A stretch of DNA of 40,800 bases from contig KB904821.1 in assembly GCA_000380225.1 (NCBI GenBank), positions 3,890,030-3,930,829 of the forward strand, given 5' to 3'. Position 1 is the first letter of the stretch. Each line of letters begins with the position of its first letter. Shown here piece by piece: positions 1-7,205 of this stretch. The notes beneath the pieces are model-generated. The model made no database searches, had not been told where the DNA came from, and saw only the letters and a list, made by a program, of their open reading frames with translations. The position numbers were made by a program, and so were the translations under genes. The stretch comes from a filamentous cyanobacterium ESFC-1. Its GTDB lineage: Bacteria > Cyanobacteriota > Cyanobacteriia > Cyanobacteriales > Spirulinaceae.

Positions 1-76
1 CTGAAAGCCACTCATCAATGACGGCGGCTTGGTTTGCCGTTACTTTTAACTTGTACTGGTACGAAAGATTGAGCAT
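1..76 (-). CDS. tnpB: TnpB (IS200/IS605 OrfB) N-terminus, partial
   Basis: The first 25 codons of a gene that runs off the left edge. The peptide begins MLNLSYQYKLKVTANQAAVI, which matches the usual start of TnpB (a short beta strand with a YxYKL-type motif, then a helix counting from the Q/A residues). TnpB is the RNA-guided nuclease of IS200/IS605-superfamily elements and uses an omega RNA made from the 3' end of its own gene and the element's right end. The ATG at 74-76 has no clear Shine-Dalgarno. The call rests on this short peptide together with the left-end hairpin just upstream (121-251), which matches those at 18165 and 35009. The catalytic part lies outside the window. Confidence 0.7.
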   Translation of the reverse strand, partial: MLNLSYQYKLKVTANQAAVIDEWLS

Positions 77-251
77 TCTATGAAATGCAAATTATTTTTT
101 TAAGTATAGCACAATTAATAAAAAGCCGTCCTCTAAGCGCCGAGACCCCGCGCCGCCGAAAGCGTCGAGACCCCGCGCCGCCGAAAGGCGCACCTTGTAG
201 CTCGACAAGACAGGCGCACCTTGTAGCTCGGCAAGACAGGACGGGGCTTTA
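77..251 (-). mobile_element. Left end of IS200/IS605-type element with expanded hairpin loop
   Basis: Read on the minus strand, the arm AAAGCCCCGTCCT (250-238) pairs with AGGACGGCTT (132-123). The elements at 18165-18190 and 35010-35037 have the same arms in a compact hairpin. Here the two arms are about 105 bp apart, and the loop is filled by two tandem duplications: a 25-bp unit at 136-160 and 161-185, and a 26-bp unit at 186-211 and 212-237. About 45 bp of AT-rich DNA then lead to the tnpB start. The outer arm coincides with the stop codon of the neighbouring Uma2 gene, so the insertion appears to have supplied that stop. Confidence 0.7.
136..237. repeat. Two adjacent tandem duplications (25 bp x2, 26 bp x2)
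   Basis: The 25-bp unit, rich in CCGAGACCCCGCGCCGCC, occurs at 136-160 and 161-185 with one mismatch. It is followed by a 26-bp unit containing CACCTTGTAGCTCG at 186-211 and 212-237, also with one mismatch. The second unit can fold on itself (CTTGT...ACAAG). Both lie inside the loop of the left-end hairpin of the IS200/IS605-type element. Confidence 0.9.
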
Positions 252-767
252 AACCCAAAACTTTGGGTAAATTTCCACGGTGCGATCGCGACGGTTAATT
301 AACCAACCCAAACGGCTACCATTCTCTCGATATTCTCGCATCTTAGCTTGTAGTGGGGTTAAATTATCCGTAGGTGACCGCAATTCCACGACAAAATCCG
401 GGCAAATCGGCGCAAATCCCTGCTTTTGGGCTTCTGAAAGACGATCCCACCGCTCTTGTTGTATCCAAGCTGCATCAGGAGAGCGATCGCTACCATTCGG
501 AAGATGAAACCCACTCGAAGAATCAAAAACAACACCTCGCTGCTGTTGTCGATTCCACAACCACAACTGTCCAATCAAATCGGCGTTTTTACTACCTGTA
601 TCGCTTCCCGTGGGTGACATGATAATCAACTCTCCTGTTGCCGTCCGCTCTAAGCGTAAATCGCGGTTAGCTTGAGCTAACTTAATAAAATGAGAGCGAT
701 CGAGGTTCAAATTGACTTCAGGAGGAATATTAACCGTAATACTCGGATTTTTCGTCACTCGAATCAT
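249..767 (-). CDS. Uma2 family (DUF820) putative endonuclease, C-terminally truncated
   Basis: Uma2 proteins have a PD-(D/E)xK nuclease fold and are greatly expanded in cyanobacteria; their role is unknown. Counting from the longest open start (815), the putative catalytic residues are D114 (SPDAAW), E144 (DFVVELRS) and K158 (AKMREY), followed by the family signature GWLINRRDRTVEIY. I prefer the ATG at 767 (MIRVTKNPS) because the 16 residues upstream of it are not family-like. The protein stops as PKFWV directly after VEIY, whereas family members usually carry a further stretch ending in a LPGF-like motif. The stop codon lies at the junction with the IS element, so I infer truncation by insertion. 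The catalytic core is complete and the protein may still work. Confidence 0.8.
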   Translation of the reverse strand: MIRVTKNPSITVNIPPEVNLNLDRSHFIKLAQANRDLRLERTATGELIIMSPTGSDTGSKNADLIGQLWLWNRQQQRGVVFDSSSGFHLPNGSDRSPDAAWIQQERWDRLSEAQKQGFAPICPDFVVELRSPTDNLTPLQAKMREYRENGSRLGWLINRRDRTVEIYPKFWV

Positions 768-826
768 AAAAATCACCAAATTAAACGAGGAGAGGGCGCG
801 ATCGCATCGCGACAACGCCCTATACC

Positions 827-3625
827 CTAATAATTATAGTCAAAGAGCGGCGTAACATGAGATGCGATAATTTGCTGCCATTGGTCGATAATTCGCAACA
901 ATAGGGTAGAATCGGGAGCCGAAACCGTTGCCATAACTTGCGATCGCGCCTGAGTCAAAAACGCTAAAGCTTGGGTGAGGGCGATCGCCTGTGACTCAGA
1001 ATCCGGAGCCGCTTGTGCCTGGGCTACTTGGGCTGCAATCTTACTTAAATCCTGTAATACTATAATGGTCTGAGACCGAATTGCCAAATCCGGGTCTTTC
1101 AACAGCGTGACAAACTCCTCTAAACCGACTAAATCTACAGCCGAAGCAATGCCATCCAAATCCCGATAGCTCAAAAACTTCGCCATTAAATCAAAAGATT
1201 TATGAATTTCTACACCCCCCGGATAAGCTTCGAGCAAGGGATACAGCCGATCTGGGCCAAAAAGCTGAAACGGGGGTAAATCCTGCTGAAGCAAGCGATA
1301 CAACACCCCTGTAAACTGAGTCAGAGGCGTGTTTTTGCGAATTTTTTGCCAGCGAGTTAGCCCAACCGCAACCAAATCGCTTAAGCGAGAATTATTACCA
1401 CCATTCACCGTCATAGAAACCCCAGCCATTTCTCCCAACAGCAACAAGCGAGCCGAGGGAAAATCTCGCCAATCCTTGGGCATGATGGGGGCATAACAAT
1501 AGCGATCGAGGTCGGAGTCATACAGCAAAGAATTAAGCCAAAATAGAGGCGCATCGGTGCGGTGGAGGTGATAAATCAACGCCCGTTGCACTGCCGACCT
1601 TTGCCAGGGATTGGCAGCAACTTGGGCCGCAAAAGCCAAACCATGCTGCGGATCGCGGTCGAGTTGAGTTTTGACCTTTTGAGTTGTACCGGGTAGGGGC
1701 AAGACAACAGTTTCATCCCAAAATATCGGATGTAAGCGTCTGCGCCAGTAACTTAATAGGGACAAGAGTAAATGAACGGGATAAAAGGGTAAACGCAGCG
1801 AACCCGCCAAAACCAGCAAATTAAACCAAAATCCCACCTGAATCCCTGTTCTCCAAGCCCGCACAACGGGAGCGCGTAAACTGTTGGCTGGACGCTGAAT
1901 TACACTTGCAACCACAATGCTGGCGGTAATGGCAATGCAAGCGGTGAAGATAACGCTACCAAATAGGGCTAAAGTCTTGCGATTGGCTAGATTAAAGCCA
2001 ATGTTAAGCAATAAACCGAAAGCCAAACCAAAAATGATTAATAACGAGCGACTCAGCAGTAAAGCTTCGCTAAAATTGCGGAAGGAAGGATGCGTTACCA
2101 AGCGGTCGATAAAAACAGCAATCCCGGTATAAACGCCACAAGCCAAGAAGCTCAGAATTAAGGCGATCGCGACAGTCCCATAAACGCCAAACCAAGCCAA
2201 AGCCACCGCAAAACTACAAACCGCGGCCAAAATTGTCGCGATCGCGGCCAAAACCCCAACAATCGCTAACCCAACCCCGATCGCGTCTCGTTGTAGCGTC
2301 GCACCCATCAGCACTTGGGGACGACCCGAAGCCAAATTCCAAAGCTGCGGAAAACGCTCGTAAGACGCAGAAATCGCCAAATTCTGTTCGGGAATCGCCG
2401 TTAACCCGTGGATACGGTTTTGATGACCCCGCAGAGTATAAAGTTCTTCCCCGCTATTGATGTCCCACACTCTGAGAGTATGGTCAGAAGAAGCCGAAAT
2501 TGCCTGGTTTTGCGCGATCGCGAGGTCAGAAATCCAGCCTTGATGACCCGTCAGAGTATGTAGGGCTTCCCCAGTATTCAAATCCCAGACGATCAGCGTA
2601 CCATCTTGAGATGCAGAAACCAGGCGATTCTCCGGCGCGATCGCGACCAAATTCACCGCATCTGCGTGACCCGTCAGAGTGCGTAATAACTCCCCAGTTT
2701 GCACATCCCAAACTTTGAGAGTGCGGTCATTACTGGCTGAAATCACGCGACGGTTATCCGGGGTAATGACGACCTCATTCACGCTTTTTGCATGACCTGT
2801 GAGGGTATTCAGTAACGTCCCTGTGGTTAAATCCCAAACTTTGAGGGTGCGATCGCGACTGGCCGAAATTGCTTTTTGACTATCAGGAGTTACCGCAACC
2901 CCATTAATCTCATTCCCATGACCTTCTAGGACATACAACTCCTCTCCCGATTCCACCTCCCACACCCGCAGCGTCCTGTCCCCACTCGCAGACAAAGCCA
3001 ACTGATTATCAGGAGTCACCGCGAGATCGTTAATCCAGCGTTCGTGGCCACCAATAGTATAAAGTCCTTTCCCGGTTTGTAAATCCCAAACCCGCACAAC
3101 CGTATCGTAACCCCCCGAAATCGCCTTGCGACTGTCGGGAGTCACCGCGAGAGTCGAAACACTTTTACGGTGACCGCGAAGGGTAAATTTTTCCGTCCCT
3201 CGGCTTAAATTCCAGACCTTGAGGCTGCGATCGCTATTGGGGACAAACGAGCGAATCCGGCGGTCTGTGGACGCAGAAACCGCCAACTGACGATCGGGAG
3301 TCACCGCGATCGCCGCAATCCCGGATGTATGGCCTTGTAAATTGTAAGCAAACGCCATCGGGACTAACAACAACAGTAAAATCAGCGCGGTCGCGATCGC
3401 GATCGCCGTCATTTTGTATAAAGATCGATAAGCCGAAATGCGCCAACTACGGACAATTTTGCGCCAACCCAAACGGGGATACAACTCCGGATCGGCATCA
3501 TAAAAATAGCGATGTAATGCACTTGGCTGAAAAATCACCCAATACGCTAACAAGAAATAATGCCTGATGTTAAAAATCCGCAGACGAGAGGGTAGCGATC
3601 CAGAATAGGGAGGAAATACGCTCAT
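827..3625 (-). CDS. Multi-pass membrane protein with eight WD40 repeats
   Basis: 932 residues. A transmembrane helix lies at about 73-92 (AIAIATALILLLLLVPMAFA). Eight WD40 repeats follow, at about 96-455, most of 41-42 residues with GH near the start and VWD/VWE/VWN at the end. Repeat 1 carries an insertion of about 14 residues before KVWN. A cluster of four to six hydrophobic helices follows at about 455-630. The last 300 residues look soluble, helical and lack an obvious motif. A WD40 propeller placed between membrane segments suggests a membrane-anchored scaffold, although no enzymatic partner domain is recognisable. It is divergent from the exported-protein gene at 3851 and 60 bp upstream of the Uma2 gene on the same strand. 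Its function is unknown. Confidence 0.85.
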   Translation of the reverse strand: MSVFPPYSGSLPSRLRIFNIRHYFLLAYWVIFQPSALHRYFYDADPELYPRLGWRKIVRSWRISAYRSLYKMTAIAIATALILLLLLVPMAFAYNLQGHTSGIAAIAVTPDRQLAVSASTDRRIRSFVPNSDRSLKVWNLSRGTEKFTLRGHRKSVSTLAVTPDSRKAISGGYDTVVRVWDLQTGKGLYTIGGHERWINDLAVTPDNQLALSASGDRTLRVWEVESGEELYVLEGHGNEINGVAVTPDSQKAISASRDRTLKVWDLTTGTLLNTLTGHAKSVNEVVITPDNRRVISASNDRTLKVWDVQTGELLRTLTGHADAVNLVAIAPENRLVSASQDGTLIVWDLNTGEALHTLTGHQGWISDLAIAQNQAISASSDHTLRVWDINSGEELYTLRGHQNRIHGLTAIPEQNLAISASYERFPQLWNLASGRPQVLMGATLQRDAIGVGLAIVGVLAAIATILAAVCSFAVALAWFGVYGTVAIALILSFLACGVYTGIAVFIDRLVTHPSFRNFSEALLLSRSLLIIFGLAFGLLLNIGFNLANRKTLALFGSVIFTACIAITASIVVASVIQRPANSLRAPVVRAWRTGIQVGFWFNLLVLAGSLRLPFYPVHLLLSLLSYWRRRLHPIFWDETVVLPLPGTTQKVKTQLDRDPQHGLAFAAQVAANPWQRSAVQRALIYHLHRTDAPLFWLNSLLYDSDLDRYCYAPIMPKDWRDFPSARLLLLGEMAGVSMTVNGGNNSRLSDLVAVGLTRWQKIRKNTPLTQFTGVLYRLLQQDLPPFQLFGPDRLYPLLEAYPGGVEIHKSFDLMAKFLSYRDLDGIASAVDLVGLEEFVTLLKDPDLAIRSQTIIVLQDLSKIAAQVAQAQAAPDSESQAIALTQALAFLTQARSQVMATVSAPDSTLLLRIIDQWQQIIASHVTPLFDYNY

Positions 3626-3850
3626 GCCATTAAAAATAAAGATAGACGCAAAGGTTGCCGTTTCCCTGAGTTTAGCAACCCTTTCGCAGTTTCGATTTAT
3701 AGCAAACTGGTGAATTTGCCTTTTGAGTTTAACAAAGGATCGCCGTCTCTTTTTGTGCGCGATCGCCTTGACTCGGAAACATTACGACCGCGTTTTTCTT
3801 CTTGGCTACAACAGACGAGTACACCTGTGACCAATTTGACCCTCAAGTTT

Positions 3851-4447
3851 ATGCAACTTTTCTCTAAAACAACGATTTCCATGGCGGCTTTAGGATTTCT
3901 CGCGATCGCTTCACCCCCAGGTGTGACCGCGACACCCCCTTTATCAACAGCAGCAAACGCCCAAACCGATCTGGCCCAAATGCCCATGGGTGATTGGGAA
4001 ACCTTTGTTTCAGAAGCCGGACGCTTTAGTGCGACTTTTCCCGGTACTCCCACCGAAAACATCCAAGAAGGTAACGTGGCGGCGGATGCGGGGGCATCTG
4101 GCGAGATTATGCTGGAAAATGTCGATGAAAACTCCGGCTACGTCGTGTTTTATCAAGATTTCCCCATGGTTCCCGATGGAGTTCCCGACGAACAAATCCA
4201 AACCATTCTCGAAGCCTCTCGCGATGGTTTTGTACAAGATAACGAAGTTCTCAGCGAACGGGACATCGAACTCGAAGGCTACATGGGCAAAGAAATTGAA
4301 GTCCGAATGCCCGAAGGCTACATGAAAGCCCGGATGTATTGGGTTGATTCTCGCTTGTATTTTGTCGTCGGGGGTGCGCCAACCAAAGGGGACGCGATCG
4401 CCCAGGAAACCGACCGCTTTTTAGATTCATTCATGTTAATAAACTAA
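3851..4447 (+). CDS. Exported protein of unknown function with signal peptide
   Basis: About 198 residues from the ATG at 3851. This start gives a standard signal peptide (MQLFSKTTISMAALGFLAIA, then small residues and a probable cleavage before QTDLAQM). An upstream GTG at 3710 would add 47 unremarkable residues. The mature part follows a pattern common in cyanobacteria and planctomycetes: W.TF.SE.GRFS..FPGTP near the start, a YVV.Y.DFP segment, an EGYMGKEIEV segment, and a closing LYFVVGG...RFLDSF. No enzymatic motif is seen. It is probably periplasmic and probably monocistronic, since a hairpin terminator follows at 4456. Confidence 0.75.
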   Translation: MQLFSKTTISMAALGFLAIASPPGVTATPPLSTAANAQTDLAQMPMGDWETFVSEAGRFSATFPGTPTENIQEGNVAADAGASGEIMLENVDENSGYVVFYQDFPMVPDGVPDEQIQTILEASRDGFVQDNEVLSERDIELEGYMGKEIEVRMPEGYMKARMYWVDSRLYFVVGGAPTKGDAIAQETDRFLDSFMLIN

Positions 4448-4455
4448 AACCCCTG

Positions 4456-4481
4456 CCCGGAGCGTCATTTCCGGGATTTTT
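4456..4481 (+). terminator. Rho-independent terminator of the exported-protein gene
   Basis: The stem CCCGGA (4456-4461) pairs with TCCGGG (4470-4475) across an 8-nt loop and is followed by ATTTTT. It begins 8 bp after the stop codon. The convergent JAMM gene ends at 4480, so the T tract overlaps its last codon. Confidence 0.7.
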
Positions 4482-4965
4482 AGTCAATTATGATGTTTTC
4501 CGCTTGAAACTGACGCTCCTCATCGAGAACCCAACTTAATACCGTTTCAGCTTTTCCTGTCCTCACCGAGACAATCAGATAAGAATAAATCGGCCAGGCG
4601 ATCGCGCCGTCAAATTCAGACGGTTTTGCTTCACCATCGGGGTGAGAATGATAAATCCCCACAATCTCTAAATTCTCCGCCCTCGCTTGTTTTTGTACCT
4701 GTAACATTTCTTCTGGAGCAATACTAAAATTGCTGTCTTGATGCTCGTCTCGCGGCGGTTTTCCGGTCACTTCAGCAAACGCCGCCGCTTCGGTTGCGTT
4801 CCAACTATTCCGGGTCGCGATCGCTTTGACCACCTCTTTTTGATTCCCCACAAGATGACCCAACAACAAACCGCAACATTCCTGGGGATAATCCGTTTCG
4901 GCGTGATTTCGCATCATCTCTAAATGCTGAGATGAAATTTTGATTTGTCCTGGATTCTGGGTCAT
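4480..4965 (-). CDS. JAMM/MPN+ domain metalloprotease, M67 family
   Basis: 161 residues. The JAMM zinc motif is complete: E29 (QECCGLLLG), H106 and H108 (HSHPDG), then S116 and D119 (PSEFD), with the HxH-x10-D spacing of the family. Prokaryotic stand-alone JAMM proteins cleave isopeptide-like or peptide bonds, often at the C-terminus of ubiquitin-like or sulfur-carrier proteins such as ThiS/MoaD/CysO. No E1-like or ubiquitin-like gene adjoins it here, so its substrate cannot be inferred from context. The ATG at 4965 is the natural start. Residues 60-85 carry an Ala-rich insertion. It converges with the upstream exported-protein gene. Confidence 0.88.
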   Translation of the reverse strand: MTQNPGQIKISSQHLEMMRNHAETDYPQECCGLLLGHLVGNQKEVVKAIATRNSWNATEAAAFAEVTGKPPRDEHQDSNFSIAPEEMLQVQKQARAENLEIVGIYHSHPDGEAKPSEFDGAIAWPIYSYLIVSVRTGKAETVLSWVLDEERQFQAENIIID

Positions 4966-5010
4966 TTCAGTTGTTAGTACCTGAGTGGCAGGTTTTTCCG
5001 ATGATTGACT

Positions 5011-5045
5011 GGTTATTGGTTATTGGTTATTGGTTATTGGTTGTT
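5011..5045. repeat. Heptanucleotide tandem repeat (TTATTGG type)
   Basis: About five copies of GGTTATT/GGTTGTT in a row. They belong to the short tandemly repeated repetitive sequences familiar from cyanobacteria. Related tracts occur at 18006, 31419, 31608 and 33561. Confidence 0.85.
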
Positions 5046-5155
5046 GGTTATGAAACAATTAATTGTACATTGTTGATTAGTTTGTTGTTGGTTATGAAAC
5101 AATTAATTGTACATTGTTGATTAGTTTGTTGTTGGTTATGAAACAATTAATTGTT
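5046..5155. repeat. 44-bp tandem repeat, 2.5 copies
   Basis: The unit starts GGTTATGAAACAATTAATTG and is repeated at 5046-5089, 5090-5133 and, in part, from 5134. The first two copies appear identical. Shorter TTAATTGTACATTG echoes continue to about 5180. The tract lies upstream of the TerD-family gene, between it and the divergent JAMM gene. Confidence 0.9.
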
Positions 5156-5258
5156 AATTGTACATTGTTAATTGTACATTGCTAACAGAGGGTTTCTGGC
5201 TTTTTAGCTAAACTTCAGATAAAACGGTAGCAACGATTACCCCCAAGGAGAACCAAAA

Positions 5259-5831
5259 ATGACAATTAACTTAAGCAAAGGCACAACCCTCAACCTCGAA
5301 AAAGTGCTGCCAACCCTCGATGCCGTTTTTGTTGGCTTAGGTTGGGATGTTGGCGGCAGTAACAACCCCTTCGACCTCGATGTTTGTGTCTTTATGCTCG
5401 GTGCCAATGATAAATTAGTTTCTAACAATCACTTAATTTTCTACAATCAACTCAAATCCCCCGAAAGCGAACCCGCATTAGAACTCACCGGGGATAATCG
5501 TACTGGGGAAGGAGAAGGCGACGACGAAGCGATCATTATGGATTTGCGGAAAGTCGATCCCACCGTCCAAAAGCTGGCTGTTGCCATTACGATTCACGAA
5601 GCCGACGCTCGCGGTCAAAACTTCGGTATGGTGAGTAATGCCTATGTTCGCATGGTCAATATTTCCAACCGCGAGGAATTGTTGCGCTATGACCTCGATG
5701 CCCAATTTTCTAGCGAAACCGCCGTGGTGATGGCGAATTTTAAACGGGAAGGGGATAAAGGCTGGTCGATGACGGCTGTGGGTGAAGGCTATCCCGGCAG
5801 TTTAGCGGGCTTGGTGAGTCGCTACCAGTAA
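5259..5831 (+). CDS. terD: TerD family protein (tellurium-resistance/stress, Ca-binding)
   Basis: 190 residues, the normal TerD/TerE length. Visible family motifs are an N-terminal INLSKG, GLGWDV (26-31), FDLDVCVFML (38-47) and the acidic calcium-binding stretch GDNRTGEGEGDDE (78-90). The second half has the conserved NFGMVSNAYVRM and ELLRYDL patterns. TerD-domain proteins bind Ca2+ and act in stress, tellurite and phage-related responses, with partners usually encoded nearby. No other ter genes are present here. The Shine-Dalgarno AAGGAG lies 9 bp before the ATG. The gene stands alone between a repeat tract and a terminator. The paralog (TerD versus TerE or CABP-like) cannot be decided from sequence. 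Confidence 0.9.
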   Translation: MTINLSKGTTLNLEKVLPTLDAVFVGLGWDVGGSNNPFDLDVCVFMLGANDKLVSNNHLIFYNQLKSPESEPALELTGDNRTGEGEGDDEAIIMDLRKVDPTVQKLAVAITIHEADARGQNFGMVSNAYVRMVNISNREELLRYDLDAQFSSETAVVMANFKREGDKGWSMTAVGEGYPGSLAGLVSRYQ

Positions 5832-5849
5832 TTCCAAATTTCATTGATT

Positions 5850-5870
5850 GGGGGGCGATCGCCCCTTTTA
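5850..5870 (+). terminator. Terminator after terD built on a HIP1 palindrome
   Basis: GGGGCGATCGCCCC (5852-5865) is a perfect palindrome containing the HIP1 octamer and is followed by TTTT. It starts about 20 bp after the terD stop. Confidence 0.65.
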
Positions 5871-5919
5871 AAATTCATATTTAATTCATGCTACGATCGG
5901 GCGATCGCGGGGTGCCTTT

Positions 5920-6699
5920 ATGCCATTCCTTAACATTCTCGGCAATTCAATCATGATGCAATTTCCCTGGTTTCGCCAAAAGCGACGCAATCTTATACTA
6001 CTTTTCAGTGGTCTCTGGACGGTGTTACTCCTCGGATTCTGGCCCCATCCCACCTCCGCACAGATTACCCAAGCCGTAATTCAAGAAATCATCGATGGCG
6101 ATCGCGTTTTCATCGAAGAAACCCTGGCATCCGTAGACGCGATCGCGCAATTCCAAGAAAAAGTCAGTACCGAAGCAGCACGCACCAGTCTAGCCTTTAG
6201 TAACGGCGCAGTCGGACGCTTAGGCCCCAATTCCCAAGTCCTGATCGGTCAATGTATCGAAGTCCAACAAGGTCTACTCCTCGCCAGCGGCCCCGCCAAC
6301 GGCTGCACCGCCAACTTTGAAATCGGCGTACAAGGCACAATATACGTCATGGAAGTAGGGGAAAATGGCATTGCCCAAGTCAAAGTCCTTGAAGGAGAAC
6401 TTGCCGTTACAGGCGATTCTGAGAGCGATCCCGTGACCGTCTCCCAAGGCAACCGTTTAGAAATCAATCCCCAAGGACGCATTGGCCCCGTCAGACGACT
6501 CTCTCAAGCCGATGTCGAGGCCATTCTCACTGGGGTCTTATTTGATGGCTTTCAAGGGGAATTACCGGGAATGGCCGAACTCCAGCAGGTGTTACGAAAC
6601 CTCTACCCCGACATCAATCTACCCCGCCTCCCTGGGTTTAATTTACCCATTCCCCGCCCCTCTCGACCTTCTTTACCGGGACCGGGACTTCCTTTTTAA
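5920..6699 (+). CDS. Secreted or anchored FecR-domain protein
   Basis: 259 residues from the ATG at 5920; ATGs at 5953 and 5956 are equally plausible. A basic N-terminus (RQKRR) and the hydrophobic stretch LILLFSGLWTVLLLGFW form a signal peptide or anchor ending near TSAQ. Residues about 75-185 follow the FecR pattern: an A.T.LAFSNGAVGRLGPNSQVLI segment, then GVQGTIYVMEV, then VKVLEGELAV and VSQGNRLEI. The C-terminus is Pro-rich (LPGFNLPIPRPSRPSLPGP). Classical FecR relays a TonB-receptor signal to a sigma factor, but no FecI-like sigma factor or receptor is nearby, and secreted FecR-domain proteins of this type in cyanobacteria have no assigned function. Confidence 0.8.
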   Translation: MPFLNILGNSIMMQFPWFRQKRRNLILLFSGLWTVLLLGFWPHPTSAQITQAVIQEIIDGDRVFIEETLASVDAIAQFQEKVSTEAARTSLAFSNGAVGRLGPNSQVLIGQCIEVQQGLLLASGPANGCTANFEIGVQGTIYVMEVGENGIAQVKVLEGELAVTGDSESDPVTVSQGNRLEINPQGRIGPVRRLSQADVEAILTGVLFDGFQGELPGMAELQQVLRNLYPDINLPRLPGFNLPIPRPSRPSLPGPGLPF

Positions 6700-6889
6700 C
6701 AGTTATCAGCGATTAAGGGGCTCCTCGGCAATCGGCTCCTCGGCAGTCGGGGGGGAGTGGGGATTTTGCCCCAGAAAGGGAGTCAGAAACTTTGGCCTAT
6801 AGGGCAGACTCTAGAAAAGGCTCAACACTAGACTATACTAGGGTTTCAGCCTCAAAAAGTAAAATTAAGTTTCAAAGAGAGTCATCGCC
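6700..6889. repeat. Dispersed intergenic repeat, copy 1
   Basis: The tract starts at the stop codon of the FecR gene with CAGTTATCAGCGATTAAGGG. It runs through GTCAGAAACTTTGG (6782) to GTAAAATTAAGTTTC and GTCATC. The same order of blocks recurs at 31201-31378, and its second half recurs at 31490-31598. Two copies sit directly after a stop codon, so the repeat may act as a 3' processing or termination element. It has no coding capacity. Confidence 0.75.
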
Positions 6890-6946
6890 TCATCAGTCAT
6901 CAGTGTTTTGGGCAGTAGGAATTCCCACAACGCAGGCAGTAGTAAC

Positions 6947-7055
6947 GTGACACATCTTAAACGGTGGGTTACGGCGGATTCGTGGATTGCTGTCACAGCC
7001 TAGGTTGTAGCCGCCTAACCCACCCTACACGAAAGCCTAATTTTAGCTGTGTCAC
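6947..7055. repeat. 109-bp palindromic MITE-like element, copy 1
   Basis: The ends are GTGACAC and GTGTCAC. Inside them lies a second inverted repeat, GGTGGGTTACGGCGG against CCGCCTAACCCACC. Copies 2 and 3 (25447-25555, 26943-27051) have the same length of 109 bp. No coding sequence is present. The nested inverted repeats predict a long cruciform or RNA hairpin. Confidence 0.85.
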
Positions 7056-7063
7056 GCCAGTAG

Positions 7064-7136
7064 GTTGGGTTGAGGTTACGAAACCCAACAACATTTCGTT
7101 TCTGGTAGGGGCGGGGTTTCCCCGTCCAAGCTTACG
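7064..7136. repeat. Hairpin repeats GTTGGGTT/AACCCAAC and TAGGGGCGGGGTTTCCCC
   Basis: GTTGGGTT (7064) and AACCCAAC (7082) form a short hairpin, which is related to the elements at 27188 and 39098. It is followed at 7106-7136 by the 31-bp TAGGGGCGGGGTTTCCCCGT repeat, which recurs at 18071, 25386 and 27057. Confidence 0.75.
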
Positions 7137-7160
7137 CTTTGTTGGGTTAGCTAAGTTATC

Positions 7161-7193
7161 AGAACCCCGATTTTTAGTAGAAACCGGGGTTCT
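7161..7193 (-). terminator. Hairpin downstream of lepA (REP-like)
   Basis: AGAACCCCGATTT (7161-7173) pairs with AAACCGGGGTTCT (7181-7193), 13 bp past the lepA stop on the minus strand. There is no T tract, so termination is uncertain. Nearly the same arms recur at 38929-38993, which suggests a dispersed hairpin repeat rather than a gene-specific terminator. Confidence 0.5.
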
Positions 7194-7205
7194 AGTCGCC
7201 ATTAT

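Noticed and set aside
5259-5831. A tellurium-resistance gene cluster
   Set aside because: Only one TerD-family gene is present, with no terA, terB, terC or terZ neighbours.
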